A stretch of 64,000 nt of DNA from Limnovirga sp038203525 (GTDB taxonomy: Bacteria > Bacteroidota > Bacteroidia > Chitinophagales > Chitinophagaceae): NCBI GenBank assembly GCA_038203525.1, contig JBBRDW010000010.1, positions 6,789 through 70,788 on the forward strand. The letters are read 5' to 3'. Both the position numbers and the translations under genes were made by a program. Below are positions 35,516-43,579 of the stretch, one piece after another. The notes beneath the pieces are model-generated. The model did no database searches. It was given only the letters and a program-made list of their open reading frames with translations, and was not told where the DNA came from. Numbering within the stretch: the stretch's first letter is position 1; every line of letters begins with the position of its first letter.

Positions 35516-36613
35516 TCAGATCTTAACACAATTAATAAGTAAGTCCAGTTCTTCAATCGTATTAAAAGCATGTAGAACAATTCTTAAACGTTCCCTTCCT
35601 TTTCGCACGGTAGGATAAATAATTGGGCGTACATCCAACCCATGCTCCTGTAGCCTAGTAGCTAAAGATTTCACTTCATTATTGCCTGGAACAATCACAC
35701 CCTGTATAGGCGTTTGAGCATGCAGTTTCTCAAATCTAATTTCAGCTTGCTGAAAGATCTTGACCAGTTTTTTTAAGTGCTCCCGTTCTTGCACCATTTC
35801 CGGAAATATTTTATAACTGCTCTGTATAACTGCAACATCATGAGGCGGCAGTGATGTGGAATAAACAAAACTTCGGGCAAAATTTACAAGATAATCCCTT
35901 AATTGTTCCGTTCCCAAAACCACAGCACCATGGCATCCGCAAGCTTTTCCAAAAGTATGAATTCGGCAAAAAATTTCGTTATTTAGTTGAAGGTGCTGCG
36001 CCAGCCCTTCGCCCCTATCTCCTGTTACGCCGGTTGCATGGGCTTCATCAACAATTAAGTGGGCATTGTATTTTTTGCAGAGCAAAACCATTTGCTGCAG
36101 CGGGCAATAATCCCCATCCATACTAAAAACAGATTCAGTAACTACAAAAACATTGCCCTCCACATTTTTAAGCTTATGCTCCAAACTATCCAGATCGTTA
36201 TGACCAAATGAATGCGATTGTGCAAATGATAACCGGATACCATCGCGAATGGATGCATGGCTCAGGCTATCGTAAATGATAGTATCGCCACGCTGCGGAA
36301 TACAAGCCAGCACACCAATATTTGCATCGAAGCCTGAGTTAAAAATAAGCGCCGCCTGCGACTGGTGAAAAGACGCAATTTCTTTTTCAACGGTTTCTAT
36401 CAATGCATAGTTACCGGCAAGTAGTCTTGAACCACCTGAACCTGTTGAAAAATATTCCTCAAACGATGCACCGGAAAGCAGATTGTTTTTTACTATACCC
36501 AGGTAATCGTTTGAACAAAAATCAATTTTATTTTCGTACAGTCGAAGTTTTCGAAAGGCATGCTGCTGTTTACGTTCGTCCAATTTTTTATGGAGAAAAT
36601 CATCATTATACAT
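35516..36613 (-). CDS. bioF: 8-amino-7-oxononanoate synthase / alpha-oxoamine synthase family
   Basis: 365 residues, fold-type I PLP enzyme. Motifs: DFCSNDYLG near 31-39, TGSGGSRLLAGN at 57-68, SHASIRDGIRLS, the cofactor Asp in VDEAHATGV (Asp189) and the PLP Lys in HTFGKACGCHGA (Lys223). These match BioF, which condenses pimeloyl-ACP/CoA with alanine in biotin synthesis. The length (365) is slightly short and fits BioF better than the longer glycine C-acetyltransferase, but other oxoamine synthases cannot be excluded. No other bio gene is adjacent. Confidence 0.82.
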   Translation of the reverse strand: MYNDDFLHKKLDERKQQHAFRKLRLYENKIDFCSNDYLGIVKNNLLSGASFEEYFSTGSGGSRLLAGNYALIETVEKEIASFHQSQAALIFNSGFDANIGVLACIPQRGDTIIYDSLSHASIRDGIRLSFAQSHSFGHNDLDSLEHKLKNVEGNVFVVTESVFSMDGDYCPLQQMVLLCKKYNAHLIVDEAHATGVTGDRGEGLAQHLQLNNEIFCRIHTFGKACGCHGAVVLGTEQLRDYLVNFARSFVYSTSLPPHDVAVIQSSYKIFPEMVQEREHLKKLVKIFQQAEIRFEKLHAQTPIQGVIVPGNNEVKSLATRLQEHGLDVRPIIYPTVRKGRERLRIVLHAFNTIEELDLLINCVKI

Positions 36614-36864
36614 TGAATCAAAATTAGCGGATTTACAGATTGACGGATTTACAGATCATAGAATTATAAACAATTAAAATTTCAGTGTGTTAAAATAGAC
36701 CTGAAGAAAAAAAAAGTTATAAGGTATTATGCCTTTAGATACTTGCAGAATAGGGAAAAAAGTACAGGCGTGCCACCACCGCCTTGGCTAGGGCAAACTG
36801 CAAGAGGCAGTGTTAAAAACACCAAAACCTGGCCATAAAAAAAATATACATAAACTTGCAAATA
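36614..36864. other. Divergent intergenic region without recognised elements
   Basis: 251 nt between bioF and the miaE-like gene. AT-rich with short oligo-A runs; no repeat half-unit, clear terminator or operator was seen. Confidence 0.4.
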
Positions 36865-37476
36865 ATGGAACTAAACACAGCAGCTCAAAAAAATATTCTT
36901 GGCCTTCATTTACCCACCGATCCACGGTGGGTAGATCTTGCAGATATATCGTTGCAGGAAATATTAACCGACCATGCCTATTGCGAACAAAAAGCCGCAA
37001 CAACCTGTATTTCTTTAATTCAGCGGTATTCATCAAATGATGAAATGGTGGAGGCACTTGCGCCAATAGTTACTGAAGAATGGGGCCATTTTAGACTGGT
37101 TTTGCAGGAGCTGCGAAAGCGTGGTTTGAGATTGGGCAAACAACGTAAAGATGAGTATGTTAACAGCCTCCTTGATTTTCAGATCAAAGGCGGCAGCCTT
37201 GATGACCGTTTTTTAGACCAGATGCTTACCATGGCGTTAATTGAAGCACGCAGCTGTGAACGTTTTAAACGACTGAGCGAAAACCTGAAAGATGAATATA
37301 TGCGTAATTTTTATCGTCGTTTTATGGAAAGCGAAGCGGGGCATTATGCCTTGTTTATAGAACTTGCAGAAAGTTATATTGACAAACAAAAAGTGCGTAC
37401 CCGCTGGCAGCAATGGCTGGCTTATGAAGCAGGCGTAATGAGCAAAATAGAAGTACGCGGCGACAGGATACATTGA
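36865..37476 (+). CDS. miaE: tRNA-(ms2io6A)-hydroxylase-like diiron protein
   Basis: 203 residues from the ATG at 36865 (MELNTAAQKNILG); an in-frame ATG three codons earlier is less likely. The ferritin-like four-helix bundle shows Glu/His iron ligands in DHAYCEQKAATTCISL, EEWGHFRLVL, EARSCERF and ESEAGHYALF. This pattern and length match MiaE, which hydroxylates the isopentenyl side chain of ms2i6A37 in tRNA. The gene starts 251 nt after the divergent bioF. Confidence 0.85.
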   Translation: MELNTAAQKNILGLHLPTDPRWVDLADISLQEILTDHAYCEQKAATTCISLIQRYSSNDEMVEALAPIVTEEWGHFRLVLQELRKRGLRLGKQRKDEYVNSLLDFQIKGGSLDDRFLDQMLTMALIEARSCERFKRLSENLKDEYMRNFYRRFMESEAGHYALFIELAESYIDKQKVRTRWQQWLAYEAGVMSKIEVRGDRIH

Positions 37477-37596
37477 TAGCTGATACTTCACGGCTGATAG
37501 CTGAGGGCTGATATCATTCTTCATTATTAATTATTAATTTTATAATATTCGTTTTTCATCATTCATTGCATACTTTTATAAACTAAAATTTTTACT

Positions 37597-38793
37597 ATGG
37601 TTGCTTCAATGAGAAAATGGTTCAATGAAAATTTTACAGCAGAAAAATATGCAGCTTACATAAAGGAAATCAACGCACTGCACCCTGACGGTCATGATTT
37701 TCGCATTGCAGAAACGCCGATTTTTGTTGGCAAAGATTTTACCCAAAAGATGATCTCAGCCTGCGAAAGTATTGTTGATGTAATAACGCAATATAATTTC
37801 AATACGCTTACGGCCCATTCTGTGCCGGACGATGTAAAAGTTCCCGGAGAAAACAACCACTCACATTTTATCGCGTTCGATTTTGGTGTTTGCGAAAATG
37901 AAAATGGCGAACTGGAACCACAGCTGATAGAAATGCAGGGTTTCCCCACACTTTTTGCATACCAGGTCTTTCACTCAGAAGTTACCGATAGGGTTTTTGA
38001 TATACCCGCTAATTACAAATCTTACCTCAACGGTTATACAAAAGAAACTTACCTGCAGTTATTAAAAGATATAATTGTAGCCGATGTAGCAACAGAGAAT
38101 GCTATTTTGCTGGAGGTACTGCCACACAAACAAAAAACACGCATAGACTTTTATTGCACACAGGATTACCTGCACATTCCCATTGTTTGTTTAACTGAAC
38201 TTGTAAAAGAAGGCAGTAAATTATTTTACCTGAATAACGGCGTTAAAACCCAGGTAAAACGCATTTATAACCGCATTATTTTCGATGACCTTCAGCAGCA
38301 GAGCGCCGAAATACAGGAAAAAGGAAAAATACTTTTTGAAAAACTTGATGTTCAATGGGTGCCGCACCCCAACTGGTTTTATCGCATCAGCAAGTTTACG
38401 TTGCCATATATAGATCACCCCTACGTGCCCAAAACAAATTTCCTGAGCGATTTAAAACATTTACCTGCCGACCTGGAAAATTATGTATTAAAACCGCTAT
38501 TCTCCTTTGCCGGCCAGGGCGTGGTAATAGATGTAACCAAGGCCGATATAGAAAATGTAAAAGACCCGCATAACTGGATTCTGCAGCGCAAAGTGAAATA
38601 CGCAGACGTTATTAAAACACCCGACGATCCTGCAAAAGCCGAGATACGGATTTTCTATTTTTGGAAAGACGGCGAAGCCCGCCCCGTAGCCGCACAAAAC
38701 CTGGCACGCCTTAGCAAAGGAAAAATGATTGGAGTACGCTACAACAAAGACCGCGAATGGGTAGGCGGCAGCCTTGCCTATTTTGAGCAATAA
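37597..38793 (+). CDS. Uncharacterised protein, possibly ATP-grasp-like
   Basis: 398 residues. No family recognised with certainty. Visible patterns: an N-terminal helical region, FDFGVCENENGELEPQLIEM near 90-110, and a C-terminal part with ENYVLKPLFSFAGQGVVID (about 292-310), WILQRKV and AEIRIFYFWKDGEARP. The KPL...GxGV...xQ(R/E)...R order resembles the nucleotide-binding segments of ATP-grasp ligases such as glutathionylspermidine-synthase-like enzymes. There is no signal peptide. A second Met at residue 5 is an alternative start. It ends 10 nt before a repeat half-unit. Confidence 0.6.
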   Translation: MVASMRKWFNENFTAEKYAAYIKEINALHPDGHDFRIAETPIFVGKDFTQKMISACESIVDVITQYNFNTLTAHSVPDDVKVPGENNHSHFIAFDFGVCENENGELEPQLIEMQGFPTLFAYQVFHSEVTDRVFDIPANYKSYLNGYTKETYLQLLKDIIVADVATENAILLEVLPHKQKTRIDFYCTQDYLHIPIVCLTELVKEGSKLFYLNNGVKTQVKRIYNRIIFDDLQQQSAEIQEKGKILFEKLDVQWVPHPNWFYRISKFTLPYIDHPYVPKTNFLSDLKHLPADLENYVLKPLFSFAGQGVVIDVTKADIENVKDPHNWILQRKVKYADVIKTPDDPAKAEIRIFYFWKDGEARPVAAQNLARLSKGKMIGVRYNKDREWVGGSLAYFEQ

Positions 38794-38802
38794 TATCCAT
38801 CA

Positions 38803-38861
38803 TTTTTTTGGGGTCCGGCTTAGGTTCTTCTGGCATCGTTCCTTGCGTCGCACTCTTGTAC
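38803..38861 (-). repeat. Repeat half-unit, minus orientation
   Basis: T7 plus GGGTCCGGC tail, perfect core at 38843-38861. With the plus half-unit at 40546 it encloses the DUF1624-type gene. The rest of the gap to 39093 is featureless. Confidence 0.85.
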
Positions 38862-39093
38862 TTTAATTTATAATGGCAACATTTATACCTGATGCCGTTA
38901 TAAATTTGTGCAGGCAATTATATTAACTGCACAAAGCCTTAAGGCGAACAGAGCCTCGAGAAGTGCCATTCAATCTGCCTGCCCGCACAAGATTGCTAAA
39001 AAGGAATAACGCTTTTAATTTTAGAGACAAAGAAAATATTATAGTAAAAAGAAAATCTAACGGAAAATTTATCAACTGGCTGCTTGCGAACAA

Positions 39094-40254
39094 ATGAAAA
39101 GAATAAACAGCATTGATGTGTTAAGAGGGCTTGTTGTTATACTAATGACATTAGACCATACCCGTGACTTAATGCATATAAGCTCCATTACTCAGTCGCC
39201 AACAGACTTAGCTACAACTACTGCCGCAATATTTTTCACCCGCTGGATTACACACTTATGTGCGCCAACATTCGTTTTTTTGTCTGGCATATCGGCATAT
39301 ATTTCATTAAAAAATAAAAATAGTATTACCGAAACCAGACAGTTTTTATTGTCGCGTGGTATTTGGCTGATTGTCTTAGACTTAACCATTGTAAACTTTG
39401 GCGTTTGGTTTGATGTGCATTTTAATGTTTTCCTTTTCGATGTTTTATCAGCGATAGGCTTTGGGTTTATTCTTTTGAGCTTTTTATTAAAAAAATCTGT
39501 AAAGACAATTGCAATTATTGGTTTGGCAATTATTTTTTTACATGGCCTGGTTCCGCTTCTCCCATTGTCAGACCCATCGGTTCTTAAAAAAATACTGCTA
39601 CCATTCTTTGCGCCTGCAGCATTTCCTTTGGGCAGCGGTGCTACTTTTGTTATGGGATATCCGCCAATACCCTGGCTGGGCATCATGCTAACCGGCTTTG
39701 GTGCCGGCAAACTATTTGAGCTACCACAAGTCAACAGAAAGAAAATACTGTTTAAAACCGGCTTAGCCTCAATCGGGTTGTTTATACTTGTACGTGCCTT
39801 GAATATTTATGGAGATCCGGCACCATGGACAAGGCAGAATACTGATTTGTATACTTTTCTTTCCTTTATCAATGTTACAAAATACCCACCGTCGCTTTCG
39901 TTTTGTTTAATTACTTTAGGGATAATACTTTTAATATTTTCCTTTTTGGAAGGCCGGCAAAATATATTCACGAATATTGCGTCGGTTTATGGGAAAGTGC
40001 CCTTATTTTATTTTTTAGTGCATTGGTACGTCATTCATCCGCTGATGTTTTTAATGATCTATTTGCAGGGCTTTAAATATTCTGATTTATTGTTTGGTTT
40101 CAATTTTGGAAGACCGAAAGATGGCAGCGGAGTAGAACTCTGGTTAATTTATCTAATATGGGCTGGTGTACTTATTGCTCTATTTCCGCTCTGTAAATGG
40201 TATGGAAACTATAAAGAAAATCATAAAGAAAAAAAATGGTTACGTTTCTTGTAA
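39094..40254 (+). CDS. DUF1624 / heparan-alpha-glucosaminide N-acetyltransferase-like membrane protein
   Basis: 386 residues with about ten membrane helices. The N-terminal signature MKRINSIDVLRGLVVILMTL followed by DHTRDLMH is diagnostic of this acyltransferase-like family. The conserved His in the DH motif is the presumed acetyl carrier in the lysosomal HGSNAT relative. Bacterial members are poorly characterised and may acylate envelope glycans. It is the only gene between oppositely oriented repeat half-units at 38803 and 40546. Confidence 0.85.
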   Translation: MKRINSIDVLRGLVVILMTLDHTRDLMHISSITQSPTDLATTTAAIFFTRWITHLCAPTFVFLSGISAYISLKNKNSITETRQFLLSRGIWLIVLDLTIVNFGVWFDVHFNVFLFDVLSAIGFGFILLSFLLKKSVKTIAIIGLAIIFLHGLVPLLPLSDPSVLKKILLPFFAPAAFPLGSGATFVMGYPPIPWLGIMLTGFGAGKLFELPQVNRKKILFKTGLASIGLFILVRALNIYGDPAPWTRQNTDLYTFLSFINVTKYPPSLSFCLITLGIILLIFSFLEGRQNIFTNIASVYGKVPLFYFLVHWYVIHPLMFLMIYLQGFKYSDLLFGFNFGRPKDGSGVELWLIYLIWAGVLIALFPLCKWYGNYKENHKEKKWLRFL

Positions 40255-40545
40255 CCAAGCTCAAACTGACTTAAAAAAACTTCTAAAAACGCAGGATCAG
40301 TGCTGTTGCTATAAGATTTGAAGCTTGTTCTTATGTCAAAAATTATGGATTGCCTTAAATATTTTGCAGTTACAAAAATACATTCTACAACTGCGGTGCT
40401 TGTAGCAGATTAGTTTTGAACATTGCAATAGTACATTACTATGCATTACTTGTGTAGCCCTTTGGGACTTAACCTTTACCAGTGTTGTTACTGACAACCT
40501 TCGCTTCGATCTACGCAATGATAAAAGCTGCATCTTAATTAAACA

Positions 40546-40607
40546 GTACAAGAGTGCGACGCAACAAAAGCCAAATTGAAAGAATATTGCCGGGCTCGCA
40601 AAAAAAA
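40546..40607 (+). repeat. Repeat half-unit, plus orientation
   Basis: Perfect core at 40546-40564, then GCCGGGCTC and an A-tract. It lies in the 475-nt gap 40255-40729, which otherwise contains only the promoter-like box at 40662. Confidence 0.88.
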
Positions 40608-40661
40608 TTAAGATGTTATTAAACGAATATTGTGTAAGGTACTAAAGCCATAGCTAACCAT

Positions 40662-40669
40662 TATCTTTG
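40662..40669 (+). promoter_or_regulatory. Candidate -7 box TATCTTTG
   Basis: Perfect TAnnTTTG match 61 nt before the exonuclease start codon. No convincing -33 element was seen. Confidence 0.35.
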
Positions 40670-40729
40670 ACGCAGGAAAATAATTATTCCATAATCCGTA
40701 TTAACTGGTCAGGCTAAAATTTTTTAGTA

Positions 40730-41500
40730 ATGAAACTTCAACTACAGCGCCCTCTTGCATTTATTGATCTTGAAACTACCGGCATAAGCATAAGCACCGA
40801 CAAAATTGTAGAAATTGCCATTGTAAAAATTATGCCCGATGGCAATAAACAGGTTAAAAGAAAATTAATTAACCCACAGATGCCCATACCTTCCGGCGCT
40901 TCTGATGTGCATGGCATTACAGACGAAATGGTGAAAGATGCTCCCACATTTAAACAGGTAGCCAATGAGCTGAAACAGTATATGGATAACTGCGATATTG
41001 GAGGCTATAACAGTAACCGCTTTGATATACCATTGCTGATAGAAGAATTTGTGCGTGCCGGTATGGAGTTTTCTACAGACGGCAGAAAAATGGTTGATGC
41101 CCAAAAGGTTTTTCATCAAATGGAACAGCGAACACTTACTGCGGCTTATAAATTCTACTGTAATAAAAGCCTCGAAAACGCCCATGGAGCAGAAGCAGAC
41201 GCCACCGCCACCATGGAAGTATTACTTGCGCAGGTAGAAAGGTACCCCGAACTGGGCAACAACGTTGAAAGCATTACCAAATTTACCGGCGAAGATGACA
41301 TTGTAGACTTTGCACGCCGCTTTATAAAAGTAGACGGTGTAGAGGTTTTTAATTTTGGTAAACACAAAGGGAAACTGGTAACAGATGTGTTAAAAGCAGA
41401 ACCTCAATATTACGACTGGATGATGCGTGGCGATTTTGCCATGAATACCAAACAAAAACTCACAGAAATTTTAAATCGTACCCTGTTAAAAAAAGTGTAA
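40730..41500 (+). CDS. DnaQ-family 3'-5' exonuclease
   Basis: 256 residues. DEDD-type exonuclease motifs: LAFIDLETTGIS with Asp13 and Glu15, YNSNRFDIPLL in Exo II and HGAEADATATMEV in Exo III (His-x4-Asp, so DEDDh). A second domain follows (about 195-250: VFNFGKHKGKLVTDVLKAEP, YYDWMMRGDF), as found in several exonuclease X-like and polymerase epsilon-like proteins. It probably trims or proofreads DNA or RNA ends. It is not the replicative epsilon subunit by itself, given this extra domain. A run of nine G starts 2 nt after its stop codon. Confidence 0.9.
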   Translation: MKLQLQRPLAFIDLETTGISISTDKIVEIAIVKIMPDGNKQVKRKLINPQMPIPSGASDVHGITDEMVKDAPTFKQVANELKQYMDNCDIGGYNSNRFDIPLLIEEFVRAGMEFSTDGRKMVDAQKVFHQMEQRTLTAAYKFYCNKSLENAHGAEADATATMEVLLAQVERYPELGNNVESITKFTGEDDIVDFARRFIKVDGVEVFNFGKHKGKLVTDVLKAEPQYYDWMMRGDFAMNTKQKLTEILNRTLLKKV

Positions 41501-41502
41501 TT

Positions 41503-41511
41503 GGGGGGGGG
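41503..41511. repeat. Homopolymeric G9 tract
   Basis: Nine consecutive G between the exonuclease stop and the next gene. Such tracts are unusual in this AT-rich DNA and prone to slippage or sequencing error. Confidence 0.9.
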
Positions 41512-41559
41512 CTTTTTAGATAGGGTAACTATACTGGTATAACGTAAAATATAAAATTG

Positions 41560-41567
41560 TACTTTCG
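41560..41567 (+). promoter_or_regulatory. Candidate -7 box TACTTTCG
   Basis: TAnnTTyG-like box 32 nt before the TTG start of the glycosyltransferase gene. Weak evidence. Confidence 0.3.
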
Positions 41568-41599
41568 GCACATACAATTGGCAGCAATCAAAATCCATT

Positions 41600-42394
41600 T
41601 TGGAAAAAATAGTAATCATACCAACTTACAACGAGAAAGAAAATGTTGCAGGTATACTCAATGCAGTGTTTGCAATGCAGCAGGGCTATCATGTGCTTGT
41701 AATTGACGATCACTCCCCCGATGGCACTGCAGATGTAGTTAAAAATTTGTTTGCACAGTACGAGGGTAAATTATTTTTAGAAGAGCGCAAAGGTAAACAG
41801 GGGCTGGGAACCGCATACATACACGGTTTCAGATGGGCAATGGAAAAGGGATATGAGTTTATTTTTGAGATGGATGCAGATTTTTCTCACAACCCGGCCG
41901 ATCTTGAAAGGCTCTACAAAGCCTGCAAAAATGAGGGTGCAGATGTTGCAATTGGCAGTCGTTATGTACTTGGTGGCAAAGTTGAGAACTGGCCGCTGGA
42001 CCGGCATCTATACTCGAAAGGAGGTGCCATTTATACCCGGCTTATAACCAGGATGCCAGTAAAAGATCCAACTGCAGGTTTCATCTGCTACCGGCGCACT
42101 GTGCTTGAAAATATAAATCTGGATGCTATTGAATTTATTGGCTACGCATTTCAGATTGAAATGAAATTTGCAGCATGGAAACTGGGTTTCAAAATAAAAG
42201 AAGTACCCATTGTATTTATAGACAGGAAAGCAGGTGTAAGTAAAATGAGCAAGGGCATTTTAAAAGAAGGTGTATTGGGCGTTTTACGCATTCAATGGAA
42301 CAGTCTTTTTAAAGGTTACCCCTCAAAAGTGCGTGCTGCACATCCCGATAAAAATCCATTCTACTCCAACGATATTGCTGCAAACGGCAAATAG
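41600..42394 (+). CDS. Polyprenol-phosphate mannosyltransferase-like GT2 enzyme
   Basis: 264 residues, TTG start at 41600 that gives the expected family N-terminus (MEKIVIIPTYNEKENV). GT2 motifs: VLVIDDHSPDGTADVV, GLGTAYIHGFRWA, the DxD in FEMDADFSHNP, and DPTAGFICYRR and GYAFQIEMKF. These match dolichol/polyprenol-phosphate mannose synthase. There is no C-terminal transmembrane domain, so it is the soluble, membrane-peripheral form. It makes lipid-linked sugar for envelope glycosylation. An EamA-type transporter follows 39 nt later. Confidence 0.9.
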   Translation: MEKIVIIPTYNEKENVAGILNAVFAMQQGYHVLVIDDHSPDGTADVVKNLFAQYEGKLFLEERKGKQGLGTAYIHGFRWAMEKGYEFIFEMDADFSHNPADLERLYKACKNEGADVAIGSRYVLGGKVENWPLDRHLYSKGGAIYTRLITRMPVKDPTAGFICYRRTVLENINLDAIEFIGYAFQIEMKFAAWKLGFKIKEVPIVFIDRKAGVSKMSKGILKEGVLGVLRIQWNSLFKGYPSKVRAAHPDKNPFYSNDIAANGK

Positions 42395-42433
42395 TTTTTC
42401 TATTACCTTAAGGTTACAGTTTCTTTGCAATGC

Positions 42434-43324
42434 ATGAAAGCAGCACTTATTCGTTTACATATTGCAGTTTTTCTGTGGGGCTTTACTGGTGTACTGGGCA
42501 GGCTTATTTCGCTTAACGAAGGCTGGCTCGTCTGGTGGCGTATGTTTATAGCAGCCGCAACACTTTGGGTCTATTTTTTCGTCACCGGAAAAATTCAAAA
42601 AGTGAGCCTGCGCAATTTTCTTAAAATAGCATCCATAGGCACTATACTGGCCATACACTGGCTGCTGTTTTACGGAAGTATAAAATATTCAAACGTTTCA
42701 ATTGCCTTAACCTGTTTGGCTACTACCGGATTGTTATCAGCCATCGTTGAGCCGCTGCTTTTTCGTAGAAAGATTAATCCATTTGAATTGCTGCTGGGCA
42801 CTTTTGCGCTTGCTGGCATTGCAATCATTTACTTTTCTAATCTTCAGTTTTCAACTGGTATTTATATCGGGTTATTATCTTCACTGGCCACTGTAATTGT
42901 TTCGGTACTAAATAAAAAAATTGTGGCTGGTTTTACCCCGCAGGTTATTACACTTTACCAGTTAACAGGTGGCTTTCTTGGCCTTACCCTTTTAATGCCT
43001 TTGTATAATTTTTTACTCCATTCCAATATACAATATCCGCAACAATGGGATTGGCTTTGGCTCACTGTACTTGCCTGTTTCTGTACAGTATTTACCTTTA
43101 TTTTATACATTAGTGCGCTACACAAAGTGAGCGCATTTACCGTAAATCTTACGTTAACGCTGGAGCCGGTATATGGCATTGTGCTTGCGTTTGCGGTGTT
43201 TCAGGAGAACAAATACCTGAGTAATTATTTTTATTTTGGTTTTGGTTTAATACTACTTGCTGTGCTGCTGCAAATGCGGCGCATTGTAAAAGAAAACAAA
43301 GCAGCAACGATTGTTTTTGAATAA
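42434..43324 (+). CDS. EamA/DMT-family transporter
   Basis: 296 residues from the ATG at 42434; an in-frame TTG three codons upstream is less likely. About ten hydrophobic helices, with the family segments FLWGFTGVLGRLISL, WLVWWRMFIAAATL and VNLTLTLEPVYGIVLAF. The substrate is unknown. The stop codon is followed immediately by the T-tract of a repeat half-unit. Confidence 0.85.
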   Translation: MKAALIRLHIAVFLWGFTGVLGRLISLNEGWLVWWRMFIAAATLWVYFFVTGKIQKVSLRNFLKIASIGTILAIHWLLFYGSIKYSNVSIALTCLATTGLLSAIVEPLLFRRKINPFELLLGTFALAGIAIIYFSNLQFSTGIYIGLLSSLATVIVSVLNKKIVAGFTPQVITLYQLTGGFLGLTLLMPLYNFLLHSNIQYPQQWDWLWLTVLACFCTVFTFILYISALHKVSAFTVNLTLTLEPVYGIVLAFAVFQENKYLSNYFYFGFGLILLAVLLQMRRIVKENKAATIVFE

Positions 43325-43555
43325 TTTTTTGGGCTGGGCAACAGAATAAGCATTTAGCATTGTTGCGTCGCACTCTTGTACGTTCCTAAGCAGTTTCTAC
43401 AGTTCACAGTTTCAACGTTCACGGGTTTTAAAATGCTATTCTGCTTTTGACTTGTGAATTTTGGAACACGTGAACTTGCTGCTTAAATTGCCCTAAAGTA
43501 CAAGAGTGCGACGCAAGTAAAGCCTCATAGAATTACCTAAGCCGGGTACAAAAAA
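43325..43555. repeat. Complete inverted repeat pair (231 bp)
   Basis: Begins at the nucleotide after the EamA stop codon (T6 + GGGCTGGGC). Minus core at 43363-43381, plus core at 43498-43516, right tail GCCGGGTAC + A6 ending 25 nt from the beta-helix gene stop. The spacer has several GTTCAC-type short repeats. It occupies nearly the entire convergent gap. Confidence 0.92.
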
Positions 43556-43579
43556 TTTCTTAAAATACTAAGCTGCATT

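Noticed and set aside
39192..39734. 180-codon minus-strand frame
   Set aside because: Antisense to the DUF1624 membrane protein; Lys/Pro/Ser composition typical of a shadow frame.
43325..43555. Repeat pairs as bidirectional intrinsic terminators
   Set aside because: The tracts lie on the wrong side: T before the left arm and A after the right arm when read on either strand. Separate normal terminators exist close by.
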